Shown: positions 48,773 to 59,913, counted from the stretch's first letter. The stretch: DNA of 64,000 nt from Phyllobacterium sp. 628 (GCF_014189505.1 NZ_CP050301.1:2239501-2303500); one strand, 5' to 3'. Numbers and translations are program-made. Notes: generated by a model not told the origin, from the letters alone.

Positions 48773-49393
48773 ATGCTGACAGGTATTGCGGCGGCGTTTT
48801 TTTACCTATTCGCCTTCATCACCGTCGCCAGTGCGTTCATGGTGATTGCGGCGCGTAATCCCGTGCACTCCGTGCTGTTTCTTATCCTCGCCTTCTTCAA
48901 TGCAGCGGGACTTTTCCTGCTGACCGGTGCTGAATTCCTGGCGATGATCCTGCTCGTCGTGTATGTCGGCGCGGTCGCGGTTCTGTTCCTCTTCGTTGTG
49001 ATGATGCTGGACGTGGATTTCACCGAGCTGAAGCGCGGCGCGCTGCAATATGCACCCGTCGGCGCGCTCGTCGGTATTATCCTGGCAGCCGAACTGATCA
49101 TTGTTTTGGCCGGTTCCGTCTTCACGCCAACCATTGGCCGTGTGGTTGTTCAGCCGACCCCGAATATTGCCACCCGCACCAACACGGCGGCCCTCGGCGA
49201 CATTCTTTACACGGATTACATTTACTACTTCCAGATTGCCGGTCTCGTGCTTCTGGTTGCCATGATCGGTGCGATTGTGCTGACGCTGCGCCACAAGGAA
49301 GGTGTCAAGCGCCAGAACATTTCGCAGCAGGTCGGACGCACACCCGAGACTGCGATCGAGATCAAGAAAGTTGAAACGGGCAAGGGGATTTGA
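48773..49393 (+). CDS. nuoJ: NADH-quinone oxidoreductase subunit J
   Basis: 206 residues with five membrane helices. [30 protein letters not shown] and [27 protein letters not shown] are the conserved helix region (the pi-bulge helix). The C-terminal [15 protein letters not shown] tail is typical of this group. The stop overlaps the nuoK ATG by one base. Confidence 0.96.
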   Translation: MLTGIAAAFFYLFAFITVASAFMVIAARNPVHSVLFLILAFFNAAGLFLLTGAEFLAMILLVVYVGAVAVLFLFVVMMLDVDFTELKRGALQYAPVGALVGIILAAELIIVLAGSVFTPTIGRVVVQPTPNIATRTNTAALGDILYTDYIYYFQIAGLVLLVAMIGAIVLTLRHKEGVKRQNISQQVGRTPETAIEIKKVETGKGI

Positions 49394-49704
49394 TGATGGT
49401 AATCGGTATCGCACATTATCTGACAGTTTCCGCGCTGCTGTTCACGCTCGGCATCTTCGGCATCTTCCTCAACCGGAAGAACGTCATCGTTATCCTGATG
49501 TCGGTTGAATTGATCCTGCTCGCAGTCAACCTGAACTTCGTGGCCTTCTCCGCCGCTCTCGGCGATCTGGTAGGTCAGGTTTTTGCATTGTTTGTTTTGA
49601 CCGTTGCCGCAGCCGAGGCTGCCATCGGACTTGCTATTCTCGTCGTGTTCTACCGCAATCGTGGGTCGATTGCCGTGGAAGACGTCAACATGATGAAAGG
49701 TTGA
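49393..49704 (+). CDS. nuoK: NADH-quinone oxidoreductase subunit K
   Basis: 103 residues, three membrane helices. The membrane glutamates needed for proton transfer are in [15 protein letters not shown] and [15 protein letters not shown] second ATG three bases later is possible. It starts on the nuoJ stop. Confidence 0.95.
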   Translation: MMVIGIAHYLTVSALLFTLGIFGIFLNRKNVIVILMSVELILLAVNLNFVAFSAALGDLVGQVFALFVLTVAAAEAAIGLAILVVFYRNRGSIAVEDVNMMKG

Positions 49705-49711
49705 CGGGGGC

Positions 49712-51700
49712 ATGCTGTATCTGGCGATTGTCTTCCTTCCGCTGCTTGGTTTTCTGATCGCGGGTCTGTTCGGCTCGTCCATCGGCGCGAAGGCGAGCGA
49801 GTATGTCACCACCGGTCTGATGATCGTGGTTGCGGTCCTCTCGTGGATTGCATTCACCACCGTCGCACTCGGTCATGGTGAAGCATTCAAGATCCCGGTT
49901 CTGCACTGGGTCGAATCCGGTTCGCTAAGCTTTGACTGGGCTCTGCGCATCGATACGCTGACTGCTGTCGTGCTGATCGTCGTCAATACGGTATCTGCAC
50001 TCGTGCATACCTATTCGATCGGCTACATGCATCACGATCCGCATCGTCCGCGCTTCTTTGCATATCTCTCGCTCTTTACCTTCGCCATGCTGATGCTTGT
50101 GACCGGCGACAACTTGGTCCAGATGTTCTTCGGCTGGGAGGGTGTGGGTCTTGCCTCGTACCTGCTCATCGGTTTCTGGTTCAAGAAGCCATCGGCCAAT
50201 GCCGCTGCGATGAAGGCCTTCATCGTCAACCGCGTCGGTGACTTTGGTTTTCTGCTCGGCATTTTCTCCCTGTTCGTCCTGTTTGATACGGTCCAGTTTG
50301 ACACGCTGTTCGCTTCCGCCGCGCAGTATCTGCCTGCGGAAGGAGCTGGCGATGGCAAGGTCGTCCTGAATTTCCTCGGTTATGCCTTGGGCAAACAGGA
50401 AGCCATCACCGTTGCCTGTCTGTTGCTGTTCATGGGCGCCATGGGCAAGTCCGCACAGTTCCTGCTGCACACCTGGCTGCCTGATGCCATGGAAGGCCCG
50501 ACACCCGTGTCCGCGCTGATCCATGCGGCAACGATGGTTACCGCCGGTGTGTTCATGGTGGCGCGTCTGTCGCCGATCTTCGAATTGTCGCACACCGCCC
50601 TGATCGTCGTGACCGTTGTCGGCGCGACAACAGCGTTCTTCGCGGCGACTGTCGGTCTGGTGCAGAACGACATCAAACGCGTTATTGCCTATTCGACCTG
50701 TTCGCAGCTCGGCTACATGTTCGTTGCGCTGGGTCTCGGCGCTTACGGCGCGGCTATTTTCCACCTGTTCACGCACGCCTTCTTCAAGGCGCTGCTGTTC
50801 CTTGGTGCCGGTTCGGTTATTCATGCGGTTTCGGATGAACAGGACATGCGCAACATGGGTGGTCTGCGCAAGCTGATCCCGCAAACCTACTGGATGATGG
50901 TCATTGGCACGATTGCCCTGACAGGTCTCGGCATTCCCGGCACCTCCATCGGCACTGCCGGGTTCTTCTCCAAGGATGCGATTATTGAATCCGCCTATGC
51001 ATCGACAAGCCCGGCTGCCGGTTATGCCTTCGTCCTGCTTGTAGTCGCCGCGCTGTTCACCAGCTTCTATTCATGGCGTTTGATTTTCATGACGTTCCAT
51101 GGCAAGCCGCGTGCTTCACACGAAGTCATGCATCACGTGCATGAATCGCCTTACGTCATGCTGGTGCCGCTGTTCATTCTCGCTATCGGCGCGCTGTTCG
51201 CCGGCGTTGTATTCCATGAATACTTCTTCGGTCATGAATATGCCGAGTTCTGGAAGGGCGCGCTGTTCACCGGGAAAGAAAACGAAATTCTTGAGCTGCA
51301 TCACCATGTGCCTGCTCTGGTCGCCGCGTCGCCATTCATTGCAATGCTCGCCGGGTTCATCCTGTCCTGGTATTTCTACATCCGCTCGCCGCAGACACCG
51401 GTCCGGCTTGCCGAGCAGCATCGTGGCCTCTACCAGTTCTTGCTCAACAAGTGGTATTTCGACGAACTCTACAACTTCCTGTTTGTGCGTCCGGCGATGG
51501 CCCTTGGCAAGTTCCTCTGGAAGAAGGGCGATGGCTGGCTGATTGACGGCCATGGTCCGGACGGTATCTCGGCGCGTGTCGTCGATGTCACCAACCGCGT
51601 GGTGCGCCTGCAGACCGGTTACCTCTATCATTATGCGTTCGCGATGCTCATTGGGGTCGCCGCACTCGTCACGTGGATGATGCTCGGGAGCAACTTCTGA
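49712..51700 (+). CDS. nuoL: NADH-quinone oxidoreductase subunit L
   Basis: 662 residues, the distal antiporter-like pump with the long lateral helix. The Glu-Gly-Val-Gly helix ([19 protein letters not shown]) and the Lys helix ([35 protein letters not shown]) are visible. The C-terminal helix packs along NuoM and NuoN. Its stop overlaps the nuoM ATG by one base. Confidence 0.97.
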   Translation: MLYLAIVFLPLLGFLIAGLFGSSIGAKASEYVTTGLMIVVAVLSWIAFTTVALGHGEAFKIPVLHWVESGSLSFDWALRIDTLTAVVLIVVNTVSALVHTYSIGYMHHDPHRPRFFAYLSLFTFAMLMLVTGDNLVQMFFGWEGVGLASYLLIGFWFKKPSANAAAMKAFIVNRVGDFGFLLGIFSLFVLFDTVQFDTLFASAAQYLPAEGAGDGKVVLNFLGYALGKQEAITVACLLLFMGAMGKSAQFLLHTWLPDAMEGPTPVSALIHAATMVTAGVFMVARLSPIFELSHTALIVVTVVGATTAFFAATVGLVQNDIKRVIAYSTCSQLGYMFVALGLGAYGAAIFHLFTHAFFKALLFLGAGSVIHAVSDEQDMRNMGGLRKLIPQTYWMMVIGTIALTGLGIPGTSIGTAGFFSKDAIIESAYASTSPAAGYAFVLLVVAALFTSFYSWRLIFMTFHGKPRASHEVMHHVHESPYVMLVPLFILAIGALFAGVVFHEYFFGHEYAEFWKGALFTGKENEILELHHHVPALVAASPFIAMLAGFILSWYFYIRSPQTPVRLAEQHRGLYQFLLNKWYFDELYNFLFVRPAMALGKFLWKKGDGWLIDGHGPDGISARVVDVTNRVVRLQTGYLYHYAFAMLIGVAALVTWMMLGSNF

Positions 51701-53205
51701 TGACCGACTGGCCAATTCTCTCGACTGTTACCTTCCTGCCATTGGTCGGTGCATTCCTGATCCTTCTGATCCGGGATGACAGTGAATCCGCGCGGCGGAA
51801 CATCCGCAACGTGGCACTGTGGACGACAGTCATCACATTCCTGATTTCCCTGCCGATCTGGTATTATTTCGACAAGGGCCATGCCGGTTTCCAGTTCGTG
51901 GAAAAAGCTGCCTGGCTCGACTCCGGCATTTCCTATCACATGGGTGTTGATGGCATTTCGATGCTGTTCGTCATCCTGACGACATTCCTGATGCCGCTAT
52001 GCATTCTGGCAAGCTGGGAAGCCATCCAGACGCGCGTCAAGGAATATATGATTGCCTTCCTCGTGCTGGAAACACTGATGATCGGTGTGTTCTGCGCACT
52101 GGATATCGTGCTCTTCTACGTATTCTTTGAAGCCGTGCTGGTGCCGATGTTCATCATCATTGGTGTGTGGGGCGGCAAGCGCCGCGTCTATGCCAGCTTC
52201 AAGTTCTTCCTCTACACGTTGCTCGGCTCGGTGTTGATGCTCCTGGCTATCATGGCCATGTACTGGCAGGCTGGCACGACAGACATTCCAACCCTGCTGG
52301 CTCATTCCTTCCCGGTTTCGATGCAGACCTGGCTGTGGCTGGCGTTCTTTGCCTCCTTCGCGGTCAAGATGCCGATGTGGCCGGTGCATACATGGTTGCC
52401 GGACGCGCACGTCGAAGCACCGACCGCTGCCTCTGCCATCCTGGCCGGCATCCTGTTGAAGCTTGGCGGTTACGGTTTCCTGCGCTTCTCCCTGCCGATG
52501 TTCCCGGTTGCATCAGCTGACTTTGCACCGTTGATCTACACGCTTTCGGTCGTTGCCATCATCTACACGTCGTTGGTCGCGCTGATGCAGGAAGACATCA
52601 AGAAGCTGATCGCCTATTCGTCAGTGGCGCATATGGGCTACGTGACCATGGGTATCTTTGCTGCCAACGAGCAGGGCATTCAGGGCGCATTGTTCCAGAT
52701 GCTGTCGCATGGCCTCGTTTCAGCTGCGCTGTTCCTGTGTGTTGGCGTTGTCTATGACCGCACCCATACCCGTGACATCTCGGCCTATGGCGGCCTCGTC
52801 AACAACATGCCGAAATATGCGGTGGTGTTCCTGATCCTGACCATGGCCAATGTTGGTCTGCCGGGTACATCAGGCTTCATCGGTGAATTCCTGACCTTGA
52901 TGGGTGTGTTCCGCGTCAACACATGGGTCGCGCTGTTTGCAACATCAGGCGTGATTTTCTCGGCAGCCTATGCCCTTTGGCTCTATCGCCGTGTGGTGTT
53001 CGGTTCGCTCGACAAGGAAAGCCTGAAGGCACTTCTGGATATGTCACCGCGTGAAAAACTGGTGGTCTATCCCTTGGTGATCCTCACCATTTTCTACGGT
53101 ATTTATCCGATGCCCGTTTTCGATGCGACGGCGAGCTCGGTTCATGCCCTTATCAATCAATACAATAACGCGCTGTCCGCAGCCGCCACACTGGCGCTGA
53201 AGTAG
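51700..53205 (+). CDS. nuoM: NADH-quinone oxidoreductase subunit M
   Basis: 501 residues from ATG ([15 protein letters not shown]). An antiporter-like pump with 14 helices; [43 protein letters not shown] is the signature helix region with the key lysine. A conserved glutamate lies in [13 protein letters not shown]. It starts on the nuoL stop. Confidence 0.97.
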   Translation: MTDWPILSTVTFLPLVGAFLILLIRDDSESARRNIRNVALWTTVITFLISLPIWYYFDKGHAGFQFVEKAAWLDSGISYHMGVDGISMLFVILTTFLMPLCILASWEAIQTRVKEYMIAFLVLETLMIGVFCALDIVLFYVFFEAVLVPMFIIIGVWGGKRRVYASFKFFLYTLLGSVLMLLAIMAMYWQAGTTDIPTLLAHSFPVSMQTWLWLAFFASFAVKMPMWPVHTWLPDAHVEAPTAASAILAGILLKLGGYGFLRFSLPMFPVASADFAPLIYTLSVVAIIYTSLVALMQEDIKKLIAYSSVAHMGYVTMGIFAANEQGIQGALFQMLSHGLVSAALFLCVGVVYDRTHTRDISAYGGLVNNMPKYAVVFLILTMANVGLPGTSGFIGEFLTLMGVFRVNTWVALFATSGVIFSAAYALWLYRRVVFGSLDKESLKALLDMSPREKLVVYPLVILTIFYGIYPMPVFDATASSVHALINQYNNALSAAATLALK

Positions 53206-53224
53206 CAGGAAGAGGCCAAGGCCG

Positions 53225-54661
53225 ATGCAGACCGACATGATTGCCAACCTGACGCTTATGGCTCCTGAACTGCTGATTGCAGTGGGTGCCTTGGCTCTTC
53301 TGATGATCGGGGCCTTTTCCGGTGAACGGGCCAATGCCGTGGTCAATGGACTGGCGGTTGCCTTGCTGCTTGCAGCACTGGCACTCGTTGTTCTGTTCCC
53401 GCAGGACGGTCATGTTTTCGGCCGCGCCTTTGTCTCTGACCCGTTCTCGCGCTTCATGAAGGTGCTGACCCTTGTCGGTGCCATTGTGACGCTCGTCATG
53501 TCGGTGGGTTTTGCCAAGGCCGAAAAGTTCGACAAATTCGAATTCCCGATCCTCATCCTGTTGTCGACACTCGGCATGCTGCTGATGATCTCGGCCAATG
53601 ACACCCTGTCGCTCTATCTCGGCCTCGAATTGCAGTCTCTTGCACTCTACGTTGTTGCCGCGATCAACCGTGACAGCGCCAAATCGACAGAAGCCGGCCT
53701 GAAGTATTTCGTGCTCGGTGCCCTGTCATCCGGCATGCTTTTGTACGGTATCTCGCTCATTTATGGCTTCACCGGCCATACCGGCTTTGAGGGCATTGCC
53801 CAGGTTCTTGCTGGCGGCGAGCGCCAGCTTGGCGTTGTCTTCGGTCTCGTGTTTATCTTTGCCGGTCTGGCATTCAAGATTTCCGCAGTACCATTCCACA
53901 TGTGGACGCCAGACGTTTATGAAGGCGCGCCGACTCCGGTTACTGCATTCTTCGCCACCGCACCAAAGATGGCGGCCATGGCTCTGCTCACCCGCGTTGC
54001 CGTCGAAACCTTCCAGCCGATTGTCCACGACTGGCAGCAGATCATCGTCTTCATTGCGATTGCCTCGATGGTTCTGGGTGCCTTTGCTGCGATTGGTCAG
54101 CGCAACATCAAGCGTCTGATGGCCTATTCGTCGATCAGTCACATGGGCTATGCGCTCGTTGGTCTGGCTGCGGGAACGCAGGTCGGTGTAAAGGGCGTTG
54201 TCATTTACATGCTGATCTATTTGATCACGACGCTCGGCGTGTTTGCTTTCATTCTTGCCATGCGCCGCAAGACCGGCAATGTCGAGTTGATCGAAGATCT
54301 CGCTGGCCTGTCCCGTACCAATCCTATTATGGCGACCATCTTCACTATCCTCATGTTCTCGTTGGCTGGTATTCCGCCGCTCGCCGGGTTCTGGGGCAAG
54401 TGGTATACCTTCCTAGCCGCGATGCAGGCCAATCTCTATGCACTGGCTATTATTGGGATCGTCGCTTCGGTCGTTGGCGCGTTCTACTATTTGCGCATCA
54501 TCAAGATCATGTGGTTCGATGAACCAGCAGGCGGCTTTGTTCCGGTTGCAGGCGAGCTACGTCTTGTTATGGGTGTGTCTGGCTTGTTGGTTCTTGGTTA
54601 TGTACTGATTGGCGGACCGATCAGCACCTATGCGCAAGCTGCCGCCAAGACGTTTTTCTAG
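53225..54661 (+). CDS. nuoN: NADH-quinone oxidoreductase subunit N
   Basis: 478 residues, last antiporter-like pump and last of the 14 core subunits. [19 protein letters not shown] holds the conserved glutamate, and [36 protein letters not shown] the lysine helix. It is followed after 19 bases by birA, probably in the same transcript. Confidence 0.97.
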   Translation: MQTDMIANLTLMAPELLIAVGALALLMIGAFSGERANAVVNGLAVALLLAALALVVLFPQDGHVFGRAFVSDPFSRFMKVLTLVGAIVTLVMSVGFAKAEKFDKFEFPILILLSTLGMLLMISANDTLSLYLGLELQSLALYVVAAINRDSAKSTEAGLKYFVLGALSSGMLLYGISLIYGFTGHTGFEGIAQVLAGGERQLGVVFGLVFIFAGLAFKISAVPFHMWTPDVYEGAPTPVTAFFATAPKMAAMALLTRVAVETFQPIVHDWQQIIVFIAIASMVLGAFAAIGQRNIKRLMAYSSISHMGYALVGLAAGTQVGVKGVVIYMLIYLITTLGVFAFILAMRRKTGNVELIEDLAGLSRTNPIMATIFTILMFSLAGIPPLAGFWGKWYTFLAAMQANLYALAIIGIVASVVGAFYYLRIIKIMWFDEPAGGFVPVAGELRLVMGVSGLLVLGYVLIGGPISTYAQAAAKTFF

Positions 54662-54680
54662 AGGCGGGGAACCCTGATTT

Positions 54681-55511
54681 ATGGGATTCTCGCTCTCGCC
54701 AGTGGCGCAGCAAAATGGTTTCCGTCTCGAGGCATTTGAGACGGTTGGTTCGACCAACGCCATCGCGCTGGAGCGGGCGCAGGAAAACGATCCCGGAAAG
54801 CTCTGGATTGTCTCCAAGAAACAGGAAAGCGGACGCGGCAGACGCGGCCGCGCTTGGGCAACATCCCACGGGAATCTCGCGGCGTCGCTGCTCATTGTCG
54901 GTCATTTCGAACTGAAAATGGCGGCAACGCTCGGCTTCGTCGCCGGGCTTTCGCTTGCCGACGCCCTTGATGCGGTTTGCCCGCAAGCGGACGTTGCCAT
55001 TGGCATGGATGGAGCAGGCTCCCGCAGGGAAGCCATGCAGATCGAGCTGAAATGGCCCAACGACGTCCTTGCCAATGGCGCAAAGCTCTCCGGCATCCTG
55101 CTTGAATCGACCCAATTGCCCGACGGCCGCTTCGCCATTGTCATTGGCATTGGCGTCAATGTGGTGGCTTACCCCGAAGATGTGCCATATCCCGCGACCT
55201 CGCTGGCCAAGCTTGGCGCGACATGCGACGCGGAAACGCTGTTTCTGGCTCTGTCGGATGCGTGGCAGGAAAACAGCCGCATCTGGAACGAGGGGCGGGG
55301 CCTTGCGGATATTCGCAAGCGCTGGCTCAAGCGTGCCGCAGGAATTGGCGGTGAAGTCGCAGTCCGGGTCGACGGCGATATTCTGCGTGGTATATTTGAA
55401 ACAATTGACGAAGACTGTCGTTTTGTCATACGCGATAATGATGGAGAGCGGGTGAAGATTGCTGCCGGCGATGTTCATTTCGGTGCAGTTGCATCGGCAA
55501 GTGCCGGATAG
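54681..55511 (+). CDS. birA: Biotin--[acetyl-CoA-carboxylase] ligase
   Basis: 276 residues. It attaches biotin to carboxylase carrier domains through biotinyl-AMP. The biotin/ATP loop is visible as ESGRGRRGRAWATSHGNLAASLL (Gly-Arg-Gly-Arg-Arg-Gly-Arg), with the lysine loop near QIELKWPNDVLANGAKLSGIL. There is no N-terminal DNA-binding domain, so it is a group I ligase without repressor function. The gene follows nuoN and precedes RNase J, the normal order in this group. Confidence 0.93.
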   Translation: MGFSLSPVAQQNGFRLEAFETVGSTNAIALERAQENDPGKLWIVSKKQESGRGRRGRAWATSHGNLAASLLIVGHFELKMAATLGFVAGLSLADALDAVCPQADVAIGMDGAGSRREAMQIELKWPNDVLANGAKLSGILLESTQLPDGRFAIVIGIGVNVVAYPEDVPYPATSLAKLGATCDAETLFLALSDAWQENSRIWNEGRGLADIRKRWLKRAAGIGGEVAVRVDGDILRGIFETIDEDCRFVIRDNDGERVKIAAGDVHFGAVASASAG

Positions 55512-55530
55512 CCGGTTGTTAGGAGTATAA

Positions 55531-57210
55531 ATGGCAAATTCCGATCAGGCGGAACTGGTGTTCCTGCCTCTGGGCGGTGTTGGTGAAATCGGGATGAATC
55601 TGGCCCTGTATGGCTATGGTCCCGCACAAAAACGCGAATGGGTGGTCGTCGATATGGGCGTCACCTTTGCCGGACCGGATCTTCCAGGCGCTGACCTTGT
55701 GCTGCCGGATATCCGTTTTCTGCAGGCTGAACGCAACAATCTCAAAGGCATTGTCATAACGCATGCGCACGAGGACCATTACGGCGCGCTGCTCGATCTG
55801 TGGCCGCTGCTGAATGTTCCGGTCTATGCCACGCCGTTCACGGCGGGATTGCTGGAAGCCAAGCGCCATTCTGAACCGGGCGCCCCGGATATTCCGGTGA
55901 CGATTTATCGTGCCGGTGAAAAATTCAATGTCGGCCCCTTCGAATTCGAAGCACTGGCGGTTACCCACTCCATCCCCGAACCTGTTTCATTGGCGATCAA
56001 ATCGCCGCTCGGGACGGTTATCCATACTGGCGACTGGAAGATGGACCCTGAACCGTCGCTTGGACCCTTGATCGACGAAGCTCGCTTTCGCGCGCTTGGC
56101 GATGAGGGTGTGCTGGCGATGATGTGTGATTCCACCAATGCGCTGCGCGAAGGTGAATCACCATCCGAGCGGGAAGTCGGCGACAGTCTGCGCGATATTA
56201 TCGAGAATGCCCGTGGCCGCGTCGCGATCACCACCTTCTCGTCGAATGTTGGACGTATCCGCTCCATTGCCATCGCCGCCCGTGATGCGGGCCGTCAGGT
56301 GCTGGTGCTTGGCCGCTCCATGAAGCGTATGATCGATGTGGCGAGCGAGCTTGGCTATCTCGACGGCATTCCGGAGTTTCTGTCGGAAGAAGACTACGGT
56401 TTCATTCCGCGCGAAAACATCGTGATTATCCTCACCGGCAGCCAGGGCGAATCCCGCGCCGCGCTTGCCAAGCTTGCCCGTGATGAAATGCGCAATGTGG
56501 CATTGTCGGCCGGTGACACTGTCATCTACTCCTCGCGTACGATCCCCGGCAACGAAAAGCCGATTATCGAGACCAAAAACCTGCTGATCGAGCAAGGCAT
56601 CCACATCATCTCCGATGACGATCAGCTGGTACATGTTTCCGGCCATCCGCGCCGTAATGAGCTGAAACGGATGTATGAGTGGGTACGCCCGCGCATCCTC
56701 GTGCCGGTACACGGCGAAGCTGCCCATCTGGTCGCGCAGGGCTCATTGGCTGCCATGGCTGGCATTCCAGAAGTGCCGCAGGTGCGCAATGGCGACATTC
56801 TGCGTCTGGCCCCGGGGAAAGCTGAAATCATTGATCAGGCGCCATTCGGCCGTCTGATCAAGGATGGCAGACTGATCGGTGATGAGGAAGAAGTCGGCAT
56901 CGTTGACCGCCGCAAGCTGTCCTATGTCGGTCACGTCGCCGTATCGATGCTGCTTGATGCTAAATTCAACATTATCGAAGATCCGGAGATTGTGCCTGTC
57001 GGTCTGCCGGAAAATGATGATGAGGGCGAGCTTCTCGAAGATCTGCTTTATGACGCGGCGGTTAGTGCGGTACAGAATATACCGCGCGAGAAGCGCAAGG
57101 ATTTGGCCATGGTTCGCGAAGCCGTGCGCCGGGCTGTGCGTTCCGCTTCCAATGAAGTTTGGGGCAAGAAGCCGATCGTCACTGTCTTCGTCACCCGCGT
57201 ACAGGGATAA
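55531..57210 (+). CDS. rnj: Ribonuclease J (metallo-beta-lactamase/beta-CASP)
   Basis: 559 residues. It has 5'-3' exonuclease and endonuclease activity for RNA maturation and decay. The zinc-site motif is VITHAHEDHYGALLDL (His78, His80, Asp82, His83). Other motifs are VIHTGDWKMD, CDSTNALREGESPSE and VSGHPRRNELKRMYEW. The C-terminal 100 residues form the dimerisation domain. RNase J in alphaproteobacteria acts in rRNA processing. It lies in the order birA-rnj-mce. Confidence 0.94.
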   Translation: MANSDQAELVFLPLGGVGEIGMNLALYGYGPAQKREWVVVDMGVTFAGPDLPGADLVLPDIRFLQAERNNLKGIVITHAHEDHYGALLDLWPLLNVPVYATPFTAGLLEAKRHSEPGAPDIPVTIYRAGEKFNVGPFEFEALAVTHSIPEPVSLAIKSPLGTVIHTGDWKMDPEPSLGPLIDEARFRALGDEGVLAMMCDSTNALREGESPSEREVGDSLRDIIENARGRVAITTFSSNVGRIRSIAIAARDAGRQVLVLGRSMKRMIDVASELGYLDGIPEFLSEEDYGFIPRENIVIILTGSQGESRAALAKLARDEMRNVALSAGDTVIYSSRTIPGNEKPIIETKNLLIEQGIHIISDDDQLVHVSGHPRRNELKRMYEWVRPRILVPVHGEAAHLVAQGSLAAMAGIPEVPQVRNGDILRLAPGKAEIIDQAPFGRLIKDGRLIGDEEEVGIVDRRKLSYVGHVAVSMLLDAKFNIIEDPEIVPVGLPENDDEGELLEDLLYDAAVSAVQNIPREKRKDLAMVREAVRRAVRSASNEVWGKKPIVTVFVTRVQG

Positions 57211-57215
57211 ATCGC

Positions 57216-57620
57216 ATGCTCGGCCGTCTCAACCATGTGGCTATTGCCGTTCCCGATCTTGCTGCCGCCTCGGCAGTTTATCGCGATACGCTCGGTGCGA
57301 AACTCACCGAGCCGCAGGTTTTGCCGGAACATGGCGTTACAGTGGTTTTTATCGATGTTGGCAACACCAAGATCGAACTGCTCGAGCCGTTGAACGCGGA
57401 TTCGCCCATTGCTGCGTTCCTCACCAAGAACCCGTCCGGCGGCATGCATCATGTGTGCTACGAAGTGACCGATATTCTGGCGGCGCGAAATCATCTAAAA
57501 GAGCAGGGTGCCCGCATTCTCGGCGATGGCGAACCGAAGATCGGTGCCCATGGCAAGCCGGTGCTGTTCCTTCATCCGAAGGATTTCAACGGCACGCTGA
57601 TTGAACTGGAGCAAATCTGA
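57216..57620 (+). CDS. mce: Methylmalonyl-CoA epimerase
   Basis: 134 residues from ATG (MLGRLNHVAIAVPDLAAAS). A glyoxalase-fold metal enzyme that converts (2R)- and (2S)-methylmalonyl-CoA in propionyl-CoA use. Motifs are LNHVAIAVPDL (metal His), VVFIDVGNTKIELLEPL (metal Glu) and GMHHVCYEVTDI (second His), with VLFLHPKDFNGTLIELEQ at the end. The start lies 5 bases after the RNase J stop. Confidence 0.94.
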   Translation: MLGRLNHVAIAVPDLAAASAVYRDTLGAKLTEPQVLPEHGVTVVFIDVGNTKIELLEPLNADSPIAAFLTKNPSGGMHHVCYEVTDILAARNHLKEQGARILGDGEPKIGAHGKPVLFLHPKDFNGTLIELEQI

Positions 57621-57621
57621 C

Positions 57622-57891
57622 ATGCCCATTGCAACGGGAATGGCCATTTACTTCATTTTCTGGTGGTTGACGCTGTTTACAGTCCTGCCAATTGGCCTGC
57701 GCACGCAGGCTGATGAGGATGATGTTACGTTGGGCACAACCGCCAGCGCGCCCCACAAGCATCGCATGGGCCGGGTATTTTTGCTGACGACGATCATCTC
57801 CGCCGGCATTTTTGTGATCTTTTATGTGGTCAATCAAAAGCTCGGCTTTGGTGTTGATGACATTCCGGTGTTTTTTCCCAAGCTGGATTAG
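57622..57891 (+). CDS. DUF1467 family membrane protein
   Basis: 89 residues from ATG (MPIATGMAIYFIFWWLTLFT), one base after the mce stop. Two membrane helices flank a short loop with GLRTQADEDDVTLGTTASAP and HKHRMGRVFLLTTIISAGIF. DUF1467 proteins are common in this order, usually between mce and proS. Function is unknown. Confidence 0.9.
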   Translation: MPIATGMAIYFIFWWLTLFTVLPIGLRTQADEDDVTLGTTASAPHKHRMGRVFLLTTIISAGIFVIFYVVNQKLGFGVDDIPVFFPKLD

Positions 57892-57935
57892 TGTTAAGGC
57901 CGCACTAGGCTTAGTTTCGCGGCAGGGGCATTTTC

Positions 57936-58049
57936 CGTGGTTCGACAAGCTCACCATGAGGGAGAGCGCTGATTGCAGGGAGCCACGTTCTGAACTGCAT
58001 CAGATAATTGCAGCACCTCTCTCCCTCATGGTGAGCTTGTCGAACCACG
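57936..58049. repeat. Inverted repeat, 31-nt perfect arms (same family as at 2.6 kb)
   Basis: Arms 57936-57966 and 58019-58049 are perfect reverse complements, with the same core GGTTCGACAAGCTCACCATG as the pair near 2.6 kb. It separates the DUF1467 gene from the convergent GT2 gene. Confidence 0.92.
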
Positions 58050-58077
58050 CACGATGCTGCTGCAATCCCTTGAATCC

Positions 58078-59076
58078 TCAAGACCCCGTCGTACGCTTGT
58101 AGTGTGACGATGCTTTGCCAAGACATCCCTGGAAAATTCCGGCAATACTGCCCATGCAGGCAACGACACGCAGCAATGCTTCACCACGGGTAAATGGCGC
58201 AGCCATCATATAAGTGCAGAGCTTGAACACGCGCCCGGCAAGCGAACCCGGCAGCCGCAGCAGCGTGGTGATACGGCAACTGGCGAGCTTTGCGCATATT
58301 TCCACGGCACTGTTGTCCCGGTCGCGCCGGAAATGGTAGCGGAATGTCAGCCGGTCCAGCGGCACGGTCTCATAAGCAATGGCATGCGGAGTCCAGCCGG
58401 TTTTCGCCCCAAGCTTGCGGGCTTCGCGGTACAGGCGCCAATCCTCACCGCCCGCCAACCCAAGCGTATTGTCAAAGCGCAATCCCGTACGGCGGAAGAA
58501 ATCCAGCTTGCCCATCCAACTCCCGGTTGCCAGCAATATCGTGTGGGCTGCATTGTGCGCGCGCCTGTTTGAAGCTTTCAGCTCGTGCCGCCGGTTGCGG
58601 CGGTTCAATCCAGCCCAAACAAGCCGGGCAGAAAAGCCGGCATCGGACGATATGGGCGCGCAGCGTACCGGCGAGCCGACAATATCGAGATCGCACCGGT
58701 CTCGCTCGGCCAACAACTCGATAAGCCAGTCAGACTGCACTTGTTCGTCATCGTCGGCAAAGGTCAGAAGATCATATCCGGCGGCGAGGGCACATTCCAG
58801 CGCGTGGTTGCGCGCACAGGCGATCCCCAACCATGGCTCGATCTCATATTGAACCGGCCGGTCCGTTTGCTGGCGAAACTGGTCGATAATGGCATCAAGC
58901 GTCGCTTCTTCATTGTTCTCGACAATGAGAAAAAGCAGATCGATATCTTGGGGGACCTGCAACTCGAGATAGGATTGCAGCAAATCTTCCAGCATGCGCG
59001 GCCGATTGCGGGTAACGGTGCTGACACATATCCTCCGCTTACGCGGATTCGTTGCGTTGATCTTCGTCGTGACCAT
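58078..59076 (-). CDS. Glycosyltransferase family 2
   Basis: 332 residues from the ATG preceded by a GGGGGG run. The GT2 A-domain reads RICVSTVTRNRPRMLEDLLQSYLEL, then LGIACARNHALECALAAGYDLLTFADDDEQ (Asp-Asp-Asp metal site), and GGEDWRLYREARKLGAKTGW is the acceptor loop. A hydrophobic C-terminal part may bind the membrane. It stands alone, opposite in direction to the flanking mce-DUF1467 and proS genes, and seems inserted into a conserved gene order. The sugar is unknown. Confidence 0.85.
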   Translation of the reverse strand: MVTTKINATNPRKRRICVSTVTRNRPRMLEDLLQSYLELQVPQDIDLLFLIVENNEEATLDAIIDQFRQQTDRPVQYEIEPWLGIACARNHALECALAAGYDLLTFADDDEQVQSDWLIELLAERDRCDLDIVGSPVRCAPISSDAGFSARLVWAGLNRRNRRHELKASNRRAHNAAHTILLATGSWMGKLDFFRRTGLRFDNTLGLAGGEDWRLYREARKLGAKTGWTPHAIAYETVPLDRLTFRYHFRRDRDNSAVEICAKLASCRITTLLRLPGSLAGRVFKLCTYMMAAPFTRGEALLRVVACMGSIAGIFQGCLGKASSHYKRTTGS

Positions 59077-59427
59077 GTTTGTCCCCCCGGACAATGCAAA
59101 AAGAAAATACAAGTCAGCGAACCGACTCGAATCGTCATTGAAAATTTAGCGTGTCTTCCTGATGTGAAAATTACGGCAAACTGAAAAACACACGTCGAAT
59201 TGGCTGAAATACGAATCGCCGGAGCATGAAATCGGAACAATCCACAACTGTTTCAAAATCATAATCTGGCAAAAGATATTGGTTCTAAAAAACTCAAGTG
59301 ACCGCGTAATATCATTACGCGTGTGACTTATCAATCAAATAGAACTGAAGTATTGGCTGCAAGTCATGTACTTGCAGCGTATTTCGAGTTTAACTTTTCT
59401 GTGTAAGTTATTGTATTCAAAAAAATA

Positions 59428-59582
59428 AACAAAAAAAATGCAAGGCTTTCGCCTTGCATTGTAGATCGCGTCTGACCTTATTCCACTTGCGTGGTGGCTG
59501 CGTATAACCGCGCCAAAGGTCACATCCTCCCAAGACTTTGACCGCGCTGGAAAGCAGAATTATTCTTACTTTCTCATTATGC
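59428..59582 (-). ncRNA. Candidate small RNA with intrinsic terminator
   Basis: On the minus strand a possible promoter (GTGACA, 16 bases, CTATTT at 59616-59589) leads to a region with a GACCTT...AAGGTC closing stem and an inner CCAC-CACGCAA-GTGG hairpin. Next is a strong terminator, AATGCAAGGC-GAAA-GCCTTGCATT, followed by eight T. The length would be about 150 bases. No credible protein frame fits inside. I cannot match it to a named sRNA family. Confidence 0.45.
59436..59462 (-). terminator. Rho-independent terminator (minus strand)
   Basis: AATGCAAGGC and GCCTTGCATT form a 10-pair stem with a GAAA tetraloop, and TTTTTTTT follows directly on the minus strand. It has no annotated protein gene immediately upstream, hence the sRNA suggestion. 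Confidence 0.85.
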
Positions 59583-59913
59583 TTAAAAAAATAGCGGACT
59601 GCCTTCGAAATGTCACGAAAAATATTCGATACAGTCATTTTTTGCTTACAAATCTGGCAAGGCGATAAATCTGTCACAAAACTGAGATGTTTTTCATTTG
59701 CGTTTGGCGGGTTTCCAACCAGACTTTAAGCCGTTAAGAAACAGTACTGCGCCGTGCATTTACTTGGATATGCGAGGGTTGCAGCAACGCTTCGAGTGGC
59801 CCGTAATCCGTTCCAGAAAATCCCAGATGATTTTTAGGGGTATGCGCTAACTTTGCACTTGGTTTTGCCTGATTCTTCAAGCATTCAGGCTGTGTTTCAA
59901 TTTGGTGATCTCA

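Larger units (their letters stand above)
59077..59913. other. Long non-coding region between GT2 gene and proS
   Basis: 840 AT-rich bases. The only clear item is the candidate small RNA with its terminator. Short open frames on the minus strand lack good ribosome sites, and one runs through the terminator hairpin; I do not annotate them. The proS promoter should lie at the right end, but I cannot fix it. Confidence 0.5.

Noticed and set aside
59417-59677. Small minus-strand ORF over the sRNA candidate
   Set aside because: It reads through the intrinsic terminator hairpin and T run and lacks a good ribosome site, so a structured RNA is more likely.
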